64,000 bases of DNA from Mycolicibacterium novocastrense (GTDB lineage: Bacteria; Actinomycetota; Actinomycetes; Mycobacteriales; Mycobacteriaceae). The notes under the pieces are model-generated. The model ran no database searches. It was not told the origin of the DNA and was given only the letters and a program-made list of their open reading frames with translations. Numbering within the stretch: the stretch's first letter is position 1; the number at the start of each line of letters is the position of its first letter. Location of the stretch: the NCBI RefSeq assembly GCF_001570485.1, contig NZ_BCTA01000002.1, forward strand, positions 186,001 to 250,000. The letters run 5' to 3'. Made by a program: the position numbers and the translations under genes. Positions 26,136-34,600 of this stretch are shown one piece after another.

Positions 26136-26678
26136 CTATGACATCCGTTCCAGCCGCACCGGCAATTGGGTGACAACCGACTTGTTGTAACCGCAGGCGC
26201 CGCTCGGACTCTGCGTCCTTTCATAACCCACGATCAGATCGCGGTTTTTATTCTTCTCACTTGTGTCGGGAGTCCACCCCCATAAGGCGAAGTGCTGGTG
26301 ACCGGGGGCTGCGGTGCCGTCGGGGCACGGCTGCCAGTTCGGGATGTCGCGGTCCATCCTCCAGGAGTCGCCGTTCCAGTTGAGCACGCCGGTCCAGCCG
26401 GCGTCGCTTCTGACCTCGCCGTAGCATTCGATCGGACTGACGCAGTCCGAGGTCACAGTCCAGGTCTCCAGCTTCGACGGCTGGTCTATGTAGACCATGG
26501 CTCCACCCGCGCCGTGCGGACCCGCGCTGGTTTGCGCCCAGTCGCCGTTCGAAAAAGCTCGATACGTGCCATTGAGTGCAACTCCGTAATCGGTGGCATG
26601 CGCCGACGGCGCGGATACCAAACCTCCGATCACGACGATTGACGCTACGGCGCCAGCGGCCAACTCAACTCCGCGCAT
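26136..26678 (-). CDS. Small exported protein, mycobacterial beta-rich family
   Basis: 180 residues from ATG 26678; ATG 26708 is an alternative. Signal peptide (VELAAGAVASIVVIGGLVSAPSAHA), then a Trp-rich mature part with four Cys and the blocks NGTYRAFSNGDW, TWTVTSDC, CYGEVRSDAGW and WQPCPDGT, shared in outline with the exported protein at 7469-7909. It is convergent with mceF. The function of this family is unknown to me; cell-wall location is expected. Confidence 0.75.
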   Translation of the reverse strand: MRGVELAAGAVASIVVIGGLVSAPSAHATDYGVALNGTYRAFSNGDWAQTSAGPHGAGGAMVYIDQPSKLETWTVTSDCVSPIECYGEVRSDAGWTGVLNWNGDSWRMDRDIPNWQPCPDGTAAPGHQHFALWGWTPDTSEKNKNRDLIVGYERTQSPSGACGYNKSVVTQLPVRLERMS

Positions 26679-26756
26679 GCTTCCTAGACTATCGCTGCCG
26701 GCAGCCATCCTCTGCGAAAGTGAGAATTTGGTTTCCCCGTGTGCGAAAATGGGGGC

Positions 26757-27134
26757 GTGCGATCCGTCGTCGCAGTGCTTGCCGCCATCGTGACCGCAGG
26801 TTCGGTGGCGGCCGCCCCGCCCGCCGCGGGACAACCCGAGTGCAACTATTCCAGCTGCACCCCAGGCATCGTCCCCAACATCGTGCTGGGTTCCTATTGC
26901 AGTAATCCCACCTACTACGCGTTCGGTGTGACGTCGTGGGGCCGACTGGTCTTCTGTGGTTCACCTAGGCGTTACGAACCCCGCTGGTTCCGCTCGCCTG
27001 AGATGCACGGCGTCAAGAATGAGGGCGACTTGTGCCCCGCCTTGGACGGCGAGGTGGCTCAGGCGCCGGATGGGCTGTTCTTGACGTGCGTGGGCAACAA
27101 TGGCGCCAGTCGCTGGGTTCGCGGCGACCTGTAG
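26757..27134 (+). CDS. Small Cys-rich exported protein
   Basis: About 125 residues from GTG 26757 (GTG 26739 possible). Signal peptide RSVVAVLAAIVTAGSVAAAPPAAG, then six Cys in the mature part: CNYSSC, YC, FC, LC and TC. It ends RWVRGDL. It is clearly related to the convergent gene at 27138-27527, whose stop is three bases away. Unknown function, probably secreted or in the cell envelope. Confidence 0.75.
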   Translation: MRSVVAVLAAIVTAGSVAAAPPAAGQPECNYSSCTPGIVPNIVLGSYCSNPTYYAFGVTSWGRLVFCGSPRRYEPRWFRSPEMHGVKNEGDLCPALDGEVAQAPDGLFLTCVGNNGASRWVRGDL

Positions 27135-27137
27135 ATC

Positions 27138-27527
27138 TCAGGGGAAGTGCACCCACCGCGTCGCACCGTTGATGTGCGCGCATTTGAGCGGGACACCGGG
27201 GGTACGCGGCTGCAAGTCATTGCCGGCTAGGGGTTCCTGCGCGGTATCACCCGGCCTTTCGCAGGGCAGCGCCAATTCGCGTGTGCCGATCAACGGTCCG
27301 ACACGGACCCACGCGCCATGCGCGGCGCAGATGAGAGTCCCGCGGTTGGCGTCCAAGCCGAAGACGAAGGAAGGGCGAGGTTGACAGGGCGTGCCCTCGA
27401 CGACGTTATGAGCGACGTTCGGGACGCAGTCCGCCGAGTCACAAGCTGCCGACACCTCATCGGCGAGAATCGTTGTGGCGGCCATCAATCCACAAGCGAT
27501 GACCGGTGCCGCGAGGATCTTAAGCAC
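27138..27527 (-). CDS. Small Cys-rich exported protein, paralogue of the convergent neighbour
   Basis: 129 residues from GTG 27527, preceded by AAAGGGGG. Signal peptide LKILAAPVIACGLMAATTILADEVSA, then C..xxCVPNVAHNVVEGTPC, FVFGLDANRGTLIC, LPC and LKCAHINGATRWV, matching the Cys spacing and the final RWV of the protein at 26757-27134. Tail-to-tail paralogues point to an old inverted duplication. Unknown function. Confidence 0.75.
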   Translation of the reverse strand: MLKILAAPVIACGLMAATTILADEVSAACDSADCVPNVAHNVVEGTPCQPRPSFVFGLDANRGTLICAAHGAWVRVGPLIGTRELALPCERPGDTAQEPLAGNDLQPRTPGVPLKCAHINGATRWVHFP

Positions 27528-27643
27528 CTTTGGCCCCCTTTGGAAATCGAGTCGCTCCTCGGATGTCCAGCCTAGCGCTGTCACCAAAGCTTCGGGCCAT
27601 GTTCTGAGTCGATGAACCGTACGACGGCGACCCGCCGGGCTGG

Positions 27644-28924
27644 CTACCCCGTGGGAGTGAACTCGATGTTGATCTCGGTCAGCCCGCGCAGAATGAACGT
27701 CGGCTCGTACACATACCGGCGGGCCTCGATCGGGCCGTGCTTATCCTCGCTGACCCTGATGTCACTCAGTCGGTCCAGTAGGCGCTCGACCGAGACGCGG
27801 CCCTCCACCCGCGCCAGGGGGGCGCCAGGGCACGAGTGGATACCCCGGCTGAACGCGATGTGCTCGCGGACGTTCTTGCGGTCGAGCGAGAACTCGTGAG
27901 GGTTGTCGAACCGCTTGGGGTCGCGGTTGGCGGCGCCCGGGCTCACCATCACCGTGGTGCCCGCGGGCACCGGGGTCTCACCCAAACTGGTTGTCTTCCG
28001 CGCCATCCGGAACACGCTCTTCACCGGACTGTCCATGCGCAAGCACTCCTCGATGAAGACCGGGATGAGGCTGCGGTCGTTGCGGAGCCGCTGTTGGATG
28101 TCCGGGCGGTCGCTGAGCACCCGCATCGCCGCGCCGAGCAGTTTGGCCGTCGTCTCCTGACCCGCCGCGAACAGGAACGTCGCGGTGCGGACCACGTCGA
28201 CCACCTCGGGCGTCGAACCATCCGGGTACTTCGCCGTGGCGATCGAGGTCAGCACATCGTCGCGTGGGTTCTCGCGACGCTCCTCGATGTAGCGGGAGAA
28301 CTTCTCATCGGCCCACTCCAGCGGGTTGGCGGCGATCACCTCGTGGTCGAGCCCGCCGATGTTGGATCCGGGACGCTGGGCGCCGAACGACTCACGGAAC
28401 GCCTCGTGGTCCTCCTCGGGAACACCGAGCAGGTCGGCGACGACCAGGAGCGAGAACGGCTTGGCGTACGCGGCGAGGAACTCGCACTTGCCGTCGGCGA
28501 TGAACTCGTCGATGTGGCGGTCTGCCAGCCGCCACATGAAGTCTTCGTTCTCCTTGAGCCGCTTGGGGGTCAGCAGCCGCGCCAGGATCGAGCGGGCGTC
28601 GGTGTGCTGCGGCGGGTCCATGGTGACCATGTGCTCGTACATCGGGATCTCGGTGCGGTGCTCTTCGAGCTGTTTGCAGATGTCGTCGCCTTCAGGTGTG
28701 AACGGGATGGGCGTGAACGGGCCCATCACCGCGACGCACGACGAGTAGTTCTCCGAGTCCTTGTAGACGGTGTTGGCCGCCTCCCAGCCCGTCACCGCGA
28801 GCACACCGTTGTTGATGGGGCAGCACACGGGGTCCTTGCCGCGGATGTGGTCGTAGTACGGATGCGGGTCGGGGACCAGGGAGGGATCGGTGAAGTAGTC
28901 GACCGAATCGAAATCTGTGGTCAT
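27644..28924 (-). CDS. Cytochrome P450
   Basis: 426 residues from ATG 28924, with GGAGGG upstream; the open frame upstream is not needed. I-helix AAGQETTA (residues 253-260), ExxR at E293/R296, heme loop AFSRGIHSCPG with Cys365. It is clearly different from the P450 at 7978. No ferredoxin is adjacent, so it may share the one at 9415. The TetR gene is divergent and a palindrome lies between them, suggesting local repression. Substrate unknown. Confidence 0.95.
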   Translation of the reverse strand: MTTDFDSVDYFTDPSLVPDPHPYYDHIRGKDPVCCPINNGVLAVTGWEAANTVYKDSENYSSCVAVMGPFTPIPFTPEGDDICKQLEEHRTEIPMYEHMVTMDPPQHTDARSILARLLTPKRLKENEDFMWRLADRHIDEFIADGKCEFLAAYAKPFSLLVVADLLGVPEEDHEAFRESFGAQRPGSNIGGLDHEVIAANPLEWADEKFSRYIEERRENPRDDVLTSIATAKYPDGSTPEVVDVVRTATFLFAAGQETTAKLLGAAMRVLSDRPDIQQRLRNDRSLIPVFIEECLRMDSPVKSVFRMARKTTSLGETPVPAGTTVMVSPGAANRDPKRFDNPHEFSLDRKNVREHIAFSRGIHSCPGAPLARVEGRVSVERLLDRLSDIRVSEDKHGPIEARRYVYEPTFILRGLTEINIEFTPTG

Positions 28925-29012
28925 GTGCGGGAACCCTCCAAGGTCGACGCTGGCGCGTGCTGATGGTGGTGATGAGCAGACGGTGCCGCTCGCGGAAATC
29001 TGTTGATCGAAT

Positions 29013-29034
29013 ATGCTGAGCACCTGCTTAGCAT
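29013..29034. promoter_or_regulatory. Candidate TetR operator
   Basis: ATGCTGAG, six bases, CTTAGCAT: eight-base arms with one mismatch, midway in the 200-base divergent gap between the P450 (27644-28924) and the TetR gene (29125). Position and symmetry fit autoregulation plus control of the P450. Confidence 0.55.
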
Positions 29035-29124
29035 GGGGCTAAGGTCAGGGTCAAGGATTCGGGACGGGCCGCCACTACGATCGGCGTGTCGGAACGGTTC
29101 ATGTCGGGAAAGTGAAGTGATCGC

Positions 29125-29757
29125 ATGACTACGCGCGCCGGCCAGGCGCGGCGCATCGGAGCGCCAGACGCGAAGAACCGCGGGGTGCTGCTCGACGCCG
29201 CCGAGAAGCTGCTGCTCGAAGACGGCTACGCCGCGGTGACGTCGCGGCGCGTGGCTGAGGCCGCCGGCCTCAAACCGCAACTTGTGCACTACTACTTCCG
29301 CACCATGGAAGACCTGTACCTGGCAGTCTTTCGCCGGATGGCTGAAACCGGATTCGATGTGCTGGCGAAGGCGCTGGCTTCGCAGCAGCCACTGTGGGCC
29401 TTGTGGCACTTCAGCACGCAGCCGGAGGCCACCAGGCTGACGATGGAGTTCATGGGGCTGGCTAATCACCGCAAGGCGCTGCGAGCCGAGATCGTCCACA
29501 TGGCCGAACGGTTCAGAGCTGAACAGAACAAGGCGATCGCCACGGCTCTGCGGCGCTACGGTTTCGAGACGGCCGACGTGCCGCCGGTGGTGTGGACTGT
29601 GTTCGCGACGAGCGTTTCTCAAGCGCTGACCGTCGAACGTGCGTTGGGCATGACGACCGGCCACGCGGAGACATTCGCGTTCTGCGAGAGATGGATTCGT
29701 CGGCTGGAGGGCGAACCGATTCCAGCCGACGAGGCGATGTCGCCCGACGTTCAGTAA
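29125..29757 (+). CDS. TetR-family transcriptional regulator
   Basis: 210 residues: N-terminal helix-turn-helix (NRGVLLDAAEKLLLEDGYAAVTSRRVAEAAGLKPQLVHYYFRTMEDLYLAVF, about residues 18-70) and a helical ligand domain. It is transcribed away from the P450 and probably controls it, and perhaps the wider lipid cluster. Its end overlaps the convergent MmpS-like gene by seven bases. Confidence 0.92.
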   Translation: MTTRAGQARRIGAPDAKNRGVLLDAAEKLLLEDGYAAVTSRRVAEAAGLKPQLVHYYFRTMEDLYLAVFRRMAETGFDVLAKALASQQPLWALWHFSTQPEATRLTMEFMGLANHRKALRAEIVHMAERFRAEQNKAIATALRRYGFETADVPPVVWTVFATSVSQALTVERALGMTTGHAETFAFCERWIRRLEGEPIPADEAMSPDVQ

Positions 29758-30215
29758 CTCCGGATCGAGCAGAGCGCACCCTTCGGACCCTGATGGGTCT
29801 TGACGACCACCCCGTCGACGGCGAGCGCGCAATGGATGTTCGGGTTCTGTACGCCCGGTCCGCTGGTCGCCGTGACCATTGCCCAGCTCTCCGGGTTGGC
29901 CAACTGCACGTCGAGGTTCCACTGCTGATCCGGCCCGACCTGGGCCTCGACCTTCGGGCTGAACTGGTACGGGTTGTGGCTGTAGGCCGCCCAGTTCGGC
30001 GGATCGACGTCCCGGTAGTAAACGTCGACGAAGAACGGTTGTTCGGCCCACACCGTGTACTTGACGTTGTGCAGGGGTGCGGGCGGCGGTGGAGGTGGCT
30101 GTGCCGCCACCGGCGCCACCGAGATTAGTACGCCGCCAGCCGTGACGGCCGTTGCCGACGCGAGTGACAGCAACGGCGATTTCAGCGCTCGCCCGCGTGC
30201 CCGCGAAAATTTCAT
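29751..30215 (-). CDS. Exported MmpS-like protein
   Basis: 154 residues: positively charged N-terminus, signal segment ending near VAPVAAQ, Pro-rich linker, then a single small beta domain (VKYTVWAEQPFFVDVYYRDVDPP...IHCALAVDGVVVKTHQGPKGALCS). The pattern YxV...isY.D...C.i.VDG...C is that of the periplasmic domain of MmpS lipid-export accessory proteins, but no MmpL is adjacent and the signal looks cleavable. It lies 45 bases downstream of the thiolase-like gene on the same strand. Confidence 0.65.
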   Translation of the reverse strand: MKFSRARGRALKSPLLSLASATAVTAGGVLISVAPVAAQPPPPPPAPLHNVKYTVWAEQPFFVDVYYRDVDPPNWAAYSHNPYQFSPKVEAQVGPDQQWNLDVQLANPESWAMVTATSGPGVQNPNIHCALAVDGVVVKTHQGPKGALCSIRSY

Positions 30216-30260
30216 TTCCGAATCTTAGAACGATGTTTCACGGCCGGGTCCCGATTCGCC

Positions 30261-31406
30261 TCAGACCGTCAGAATGGTCGCCGACGCCGTCCCCGGCGCC
30301 CCGTAGACCTGGGCCAGCCCGACCTTCGGCTCCCCGGGTACCTGGCGGTCACCGGCCTCGCCGCGCAACTGGCGGACGAGTTCGTGCACCTGGCGCAGGC
30401 CCGACGCCCCGATCGGTTCACCGTTGGCGATCAAACCGCCGTCGGTGTTGATCGGCATGGATCCGTGAATCTCGGTGGCTCCGTCAGCGAGCAGCTTCTC
30501 CTGCTCCCCGTCGGCGCACAAACCGGTCTCGGCCATGTGGATGACCTCCGCGCCGGCGTCAGTGTCCTGCAGCTGTGCGACGTCGACGTCCTCGGGGCCG
30601 ATGCCCGCCACCTCGTAGGCGGCCCTCGCCGCGTACACCGTGGGCGAGGCGTCCTCGTCGAGCGGCGCCGACGTGGCGTGCACCTCGTAGGCGCCGAAGG
30701 TTCGGGTCCGGATCTCGGTGGCCTTCACGTACACCGGCTTGTCGGTGAAGCGGTGCGCGATGTCACCCCGGCACATGATCACCGCGGCCGCACCTTCGTC
30801 GGGTGCACAGAACATGTACTGCGTCAGCGGATAGTTCAGCACGGTCGAGTTGAGGATCTCCTCGACCGGAATCTCCTTGCGGCGGAAGGCGTTCGGGTTC
30901 AGCGCGCCGTTGCGGAAGTTCTTGTTGGCCACCCGCGCCAGCGTCTCCTGCGAGATGCCGTGCTTGTGGATGTAGTGGTTGGCCTTCATCCCGAAGAACT
31001 TGGTGGTGACGAACTGACCGTTCTCGGCGTACCACTGCGGCAGCGCGAGCTTGGCGGGATCGTCGGTGAACGCCCCGCGCGGGTGCTTGTCCAATCCGAT
31101 CGCAATGCCGATGTCGTATTTGCCGAGCCGGATGGTGTCGGCGGTCTGCTGGATGGCGCTGGCCGCGGTGGCGCACGCGTTGAAGACGTTGGTGAAGGTG
31201 ATACCGGTCAGCCCGACCAACCGGGTCACCGCGTCCGGGTTGGACACCTCATAGCTGCCGCCGAACCCGAACTGGATGTCCTTCCAGTCCACCTTCGCAT
31301 CGGTCAGTGCGGACTGGATGGCTTCGGCGCCCATCTCCATCGCGGTCTTGTCGAACCGGCCGAACGGGTGCAGCCCCACCCCGATGATCGCGACGTCATT
31401 AGTCAT
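30261..31406 (-). CDS. Thiolase-like lipid-transfer protein (Ltp, possible steroid side-chain aldolase)
   Basis: 381 residues of the thiolase superfamily. Cys78 is kept (FNACATAAS), but the usual catalytic His positions are changed: AQLQDTD replaces EVHDFF, and GGLIANGEPIGASG has Glu330 where GHP is expected. Such changes occur in Ltp proteins that work as aldolases, for example Ltp2, which pairs with a DUF35 domain in cholesterol side-chain cleavage. A DUF35 protein is encoded 14 bases upstream in the same operon, supporting this reading. Classical thiolysis is unlikely; aldolase activity is inference. Confidence 0.8.
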   Translation of the reverse strand: MTNDVAIIGVGLHPFGRFDKTAMEMGAEAIQSALTDAKVDWKDIQFGFGGSYEVSNPDAVTRLVGLTGITFTNVFNACATAASAIQQTADTIRLGKYDIGIAIGLDKHPRGAFTDDPAKLALPQWYAENGQFVTTKFFGMKANHYIHKHGISQETLARVANKNFRNGALNPNAFRRKEIPVEEILNSTVLNYPLTQYMFCAPDEGAAAVIMCRGDIAHRFTDKPVYVKATEIRTRTFGAYEVHATSAPLDEDASPTVYAARAAYEVAGIGPEDVDVAQLQDTDAGAEVIHMAETGLCADGEQEKLLADGATEIHGSMPINTDGGLIANGEPIGASGLRQVHELVRQLRGEAGDRQVPGEPKVGLAQVYGAPGTASATILTV

Positions 31407-31420
31407 GGTCGGTTTCTCCT

Positions 31421-31843
31421 CTAGACCGGCTTGAACGCGAACGTGACGACCTCGTTGCCCTCGTCGTCAGTGGTGAACGGGATCATCGTCAGCTCGACTT
31501 CCTGACCGAACTGGAGTTTGGCCGGGTCGTTCTCGGTGAGCCGGCCCTCGACCCGGATGACGTCCTCGAGCTGGACCAGGCCGACGCCGAACGGGACGAA
31601 ATCCTTACCGGTCGGCCCCTTGTACGGCGGGCCCGGCGGGAACCCCTGCGTCGTCCAGGCCACCAGCGTGCCGCGCCGAGGCAGTTTGACCTCGGACATC
31701 GCGTCCGCGCTGCACTTGGGGCACCGTTGCTGGATCGGGAAGGTGGTCGCGCCGCATGCGCCGCACCGGCTCCCGATCAGCTCGGGATTGTCGGCGGGCC
31801 AGGTCGAGATTTCAGGCGCGAGGGCAATCTGTTGTGTCGACAC
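31421..31843 (-). CDS. DUF35 zinc-ribbon/OB-fold acyl-CoA-binding protein
   Basis: 140 residues: zinc ribbon with C27, C30, C41 and C44 (CGAC...CPKC), followed by an OB-fold (RGTLVAWTTQGFPPGPPYKGPTG...VEGRL). Proteins of this family are obligate partners of thiolase-like enzymes and hold the CoA part of the substrate. The partner is surely the thiolase-like protein encoded next. The start is ATG/GTG near 31843; a shared-motif operator lies 26-44 bases upstream. Confidence 0.9.
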   Translation of the reverse strand: MSTQQIALAPEISTWPADNPELIGSRCGACGATTFPIQQRCPKCSADAMSEVKLPRRGTLVAWTTQGFPPGPPYKGPTGKDFVPFGVGLVQLEDVIRVEGRLTENDPAKLQFGQEVELTMIPFTTDDEGNEVVTFAFKPV

Positions 31844-31868
31844 GCCGCTGACATTAATCGGAAATAGC

Positions 31869-31887
31869 GTTCTCGTCTAGAGAGAAC
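31869..31887. promoter_or_regulatory. RTTCTC-N7-GAGAAY operator candidate
   Basis: GTTCTC, seven bases (GTCTAGA), GAGAAC: perfect six-base arms in the 108-base divergent gap between the DUF35 gene (minus) and the SnoaL-like gene (plus). The architecture is the same as at 34535-34553. Confidence 0.55.
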
Positions 31888-31939
31888 AAGAGTGGTCGGA
31901 TGCTTCCGGGAACGCGTCCGGAGGCCGATCGGCATCAGC

Positions 31940-31945
31940 TAGCCT
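31940..31945 (+). promoter_or_regulatory. -10 box of a leaderless promoter
   Basis: TAGCCT followed by six bases and then GTG 31952. The TANNNT box placed 6-7 bases before a start codon, with no ribosome site, is the known pattern of mycobacterial leaderless mRNAs. Confidence 0.5.
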
Positions 31946-31951
31946 CCGGAT

Positions 31952-32371
31952 GTGGACGACGACAAGGCGCAGATTTCCGAGGTACTCATCCGTTACGCCA
32001 CCGGCATCGACGCCAAGGACTGGGCGTTGTTTCGCACCTGCTGGACCGATGTCGTCGACATCGACTACGGCGACCTCGGCACGTTCACCGATGCCGACGC
32101 GTTCACCTCGCTGATGAACCAGATTCACGACTCGATGGGCGACACGTTCCACCGCATCTCCAACGTGGTGATCGACGTGGACGGGGATCGGGCGACGGCG
32201 CGGTCGTACGTCCACGCCGTGCTTCTGGCCGTGCCGGGAGACTCCAACAGTTGGATCGACGCCGTCGGCCGCTACGACGACGAACTCGTCCGCACCCCGC
32301 AGGGGTGGCGGATCGGCAAGCGGTCGACGCACATCAGCCGCGTGATGAGCGCGTCGGGCGTCGCGCAGTGA
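31952..32371 (+). CDS. SnoaL-like/NTF2-fold protein
   Basis: 139 residues beginning with a helix (ISEVLIRYATGIDAKDWALFRTCWTDVVDIDY), the usual start of SnoaL-like polyketide cyclase / steroid isomerase-like NTF2 folds, and ending with a beta-sheet (GWRIGKRSTHISRV). It may be a hydratase, isomerase or simple binding protein; residues alone do not decide. It probably starts leaderless at GTG 31952, and its stop overlaps the SDR start (GTGA). Confidence 0.8.
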   Translation: MDDDKAQISEVLIRYATGIDAKDWALFRTCWTDVVDIDYGDLGTFTDADAFTSLMNQIHDSMGDTFHRISNVVIDVDGDRATARSYVHAVLLAVPGDSNSWIDAVGRYDDELVRTPQGWRIGKRSTHISRVMSASGVAQ

Positions 32372-33176
32372 CCGACGGCCAGGGGTTCGCCGCGCGATAC
32401 GGACCGTGGGCGGTGATCGCGGGTGCATCCGAGGGAATCGGGGCCGCGCTGGCCGATGAACTGGCCTCGTGCGGAATCGATCTCGTGCTGATCGCACGCA
32501 ATGGTCCACTGCTCGAGGAGGTCGCCGCCCGTGCACGCGATACGCACGGCGTGCAGGCGCGTGCCGTCGTGCAGGACCTGACCGACCCCGATGTGGTGGT
32601 CAAGATCGCCGCGGCCACCGACGGCCTCGAGGTCGGGCTGCTGATCTACAACGCGGGTGCCTCCGACCGCACCTCGACGTTTCTCGACAACGAGTTCGAC
32701 TATTCGCTCATACAGGTGGCGTTGGACTGCGTCGGGCCGATGGCGTTGACGCACCACTTCGCACCCGCGATGACCGAACGGGTCCGCGGCGGCATCGTGA
32801 TCGTCGCATCGCTGGCCTGCCTGGCGGGTTCGGCGACACTGGCCGTCTACTCGGCGGTCAAGGCCTTCCAGCACACCTTCGCCGAGGGCCTGTGGGCCGA
32901 GCTGCGGCCACACGGCGTGGACGTGTGCTGCACGCCGCGCGGTATGACCTACACACCGGCGTTGGCGCGGATGGGTGTGGCCTACGACCCCAGACTCAGA
33001 TGCGCTCGGAGGACGTGGCGGCCGAGATCGTCGAAAACATCGGCAACGGGCCTAGTTTCGTCGTCGGCGAGACGGATCGCGCAATGGCATCGCAGGTGTG
33101 GACCGTCGACCGGCGCGTGTTGGTCGAGATGATCAGCGCGGCCTCAACCGATTTCGCCGCCAAGAGGGAGCAGTAG
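32368..33176 (+). pseudogene. Short-chain dehydrogenase with a single-base frameshift
   Basis: From GTG 32368 the frame gives a normal SDR: IAGASEGIG, YNAGASD, catalytic YSAVK (about residue 164) and GMTYTPALARMGVAYDP. It is then lost at a run of four C (32988-32991). Restoring one C continues as QTQMRSEDVAAEIVENIGNGPSFVVGE to the stop at 33176, giving 269 residues, normal for the family. No other damage is visible. This could be a recent mutation or a sequencing error, because two more genes in the window carry the same kind of defect. The VOC gene starts right after the stop. Confidence 0.8.
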
Positions 33177-33697
33177 ATGAGCGTCGTGCCTGGGCCGATT
33201 CGTCAGATCGGATACATCGTCACCGACATCGACCGGGCGATGGCGAGTTGGCTCGACCTCGGCGTCGGACCTTGGTTCGTGATGCGCAACCTGCCGCTTC
33301 GCGGGGTCTACCGCGGCGCGCCGTGCGAGATCTCGATGACGCTCGGGCTGGCCAACAGCGGTGAGCTGCAGGTCGAGCTGATCCAGCAAGACGACGACAC
33401 CCCGAGCATCTACACCGAGTTCCTGGCCGCGAAAGGCCCGGGCTATCACCAGTTGGCTTACTGGGCCGAGGATTCGACGCCGCGATGGCGTCGGCACGTG
33501 AGGCGGGCTGGCCAGTCGTCTGGTCGGGTGGTGAGGACGTCGGGGCGCGCTTCGCCTACCTCGAGGCGCCGGACAGTCCGGCGACGATCATCGAGGTGAT
33601 GGAGCTGACCGAAACGACCACCGGGATGGCGCACTACGTCCGCGACAGCGCGGCGAACTGGGACGGCAGCGACCCGATCCGCGTCCTCGGCGGTTAA
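33177..33697 (+). pseudogene. VOC (glyoxalase/dioxygenase fold) protein with a single-base frameshift
   Basis: ATG 33177 begins directly after the SDR stop. The first half (IRQIGYIVTDIDRAMASWLDLGVGPWF...GYHQLAYWAED) is a VOC-family domain. The frame is lost at TT 33473-33474; with one more T it reads EDFDAAMASAREAGWPVVWSGGEDVGARFAYLEAPDSPATIIEVMEL to 33697, about 173 residues. His in QIGYIV/YHQLAYW and the Glu in IIEVME are metal-ligand candidates. Otherwise undamaged; error versus real decay is open. Confidence 0.8.
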
Positions 33698-33703
33698 TGG
33701 TTT

Positions 33704-33764
33704 CGCGAAACTGTATTCCAGCAGGCGTCTTCTCGAACTTCCGCTGCTGGAATACAGTTTCGCG
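33704..33764. repeat. Long perfect palindrome between convergent genes
   Basis: Two 21-base arms (33704-33724 and 33744-33764), perfectly complementary, begin CGCGAAACTGTATTCC and surround a 19-base loop. It sits between the stops of the VOC gene and the crotonase. It could serve as a bidirectional terminator or be a mobile REP/MITE-like palindrome; no T-run follows either arm. Confidence 0.8.
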
Positions 33765-33790
33765 GGAGCGTGGGCGACGCACGCGGAAAA

Positions 33791-34507
33791 CTATTTGGCG
33801 CGGTTCATGGCCTTGTCGGCGGCGGCCCAGTGCTCGTCGGACACCCATAGCCGCGCGAACGCGGCGACGGCCTCGTCGGTCGAGGCGCCTTTCATCACCC
33901 GCTTGATCTCGCCGGCCGCGCGGTGGGCCAGCTTGCGGGCGATCGCGCGCCAATCGTCGTCGAACGACTCGCGCGGCAGCACGCGGTCGACCAGGCCGAG
34001 GCGATGGGCCTCGGGGGCCTCGAGGATGGTGCCGGTGCCCGCCAACAAGAGCGCCTGGCTGTAGCCGACGAGCCCCACCAGTCGCTCCGCGCCGCCCCAC
34101 GCCGGCATGATCTCGAGCGCCACCTGGTTGAAGCCGATCTTGATGTCGGCGGCGGCCAGTCGGATGTCGGCGGCGGTTGCGAACTCGGCACCGCCGCCGA
34201 GCGCATGCCCGTTGAGCACCGCGACCGTCGGCGCCGGGAACTGCACGATCCGGTCGCACACCGAGCGCATCTGCCGCGCCATCGCGGCGGCGTCCTCTTC
34301 GGTGCGCAACGCGGCGAGTTGTTTGAGGTCACCGCCGGAGACGAAGGCCCGGTCGCCGGCGCCCTTGACGACGAGCGCGGTGGCACCCCGGGCACCGTCG
34401 AGCGCGGTGTGCAACTGCTCCATGGTCTCGGGCGCAATCGCATTGCGCGCCTGCGGCCGGTCGATGGTGATGACGGCGAGGCCGTCGTCCCACTCGAGGT
34501 CCACCAT
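33791..34507 (-). CDS. Enoyl-CoA hydratase/isomerase (crotonase)
   Basis: 238 residues from ATG 34507 (GGAGAA upstream); the open frame continues upstream over the acyl-CoA ligase gene but only as a shadow. The oxyanion-hole blocks AFVSGGDLKQLA and GHALGGGAEFATAADIRLAA are present, with Glu at the catalytic position of the second block and PAWGGAERLVGLVG after it. It is divergent from the acyl-CoA ligase, with a shared-motif operator between them. Confidence 0.9.
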   Translation of the reverse strand: MVDLEWDDGLAVITIDRPQARNAIAPETMEQLHTALDGARGATALVVKGAGDRAFVSGGDLKQLAALRTEEDAAAMARQMRSVCDRIVQFPAPTVAVLNGHALGGGAEFATAADIRLAAADIKIGFNQVALEIMPAWGGAERLVGLVGYSQALLLAGTGTILEAPEAHRLGLVDRVLPRESFDDDWRAIARKLAHRAAGEIKRVMKGASTDEAVAAFARLWVSDEHWAAADKAMNRAK

Positions 34508-34534
34508 CAAACATTCTCCGTATGCGATATTGGC

Positions 34535-34553
34535 ATTCTCGGAAACAGAGAAT
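34535..34553. promoter_or_regulatory. RTTCTC-N7-GAGAAY operator candidate
   Basis: ATTCTC, seven bases (GGAAACA), GAGAAT: perfect six-base arms between the divergent crotonase and acyl-CoA ligase. A further ATTCTC half-site lies at 34513-34518. Confidence 0.55.
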
Positions 34554-34600
34554 AGCATCGCCTCCGTGTTGGAGCCGTCCCCCGGAGGTGTTGGGAGCCC

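Noticed and set aside
30261..31406. Classical acetyl-CoA acetyltransferase
   Set aside because: The catalytic His positions are replaced and a DUF35 partner is present, so an Ltp-type assignment is safer.
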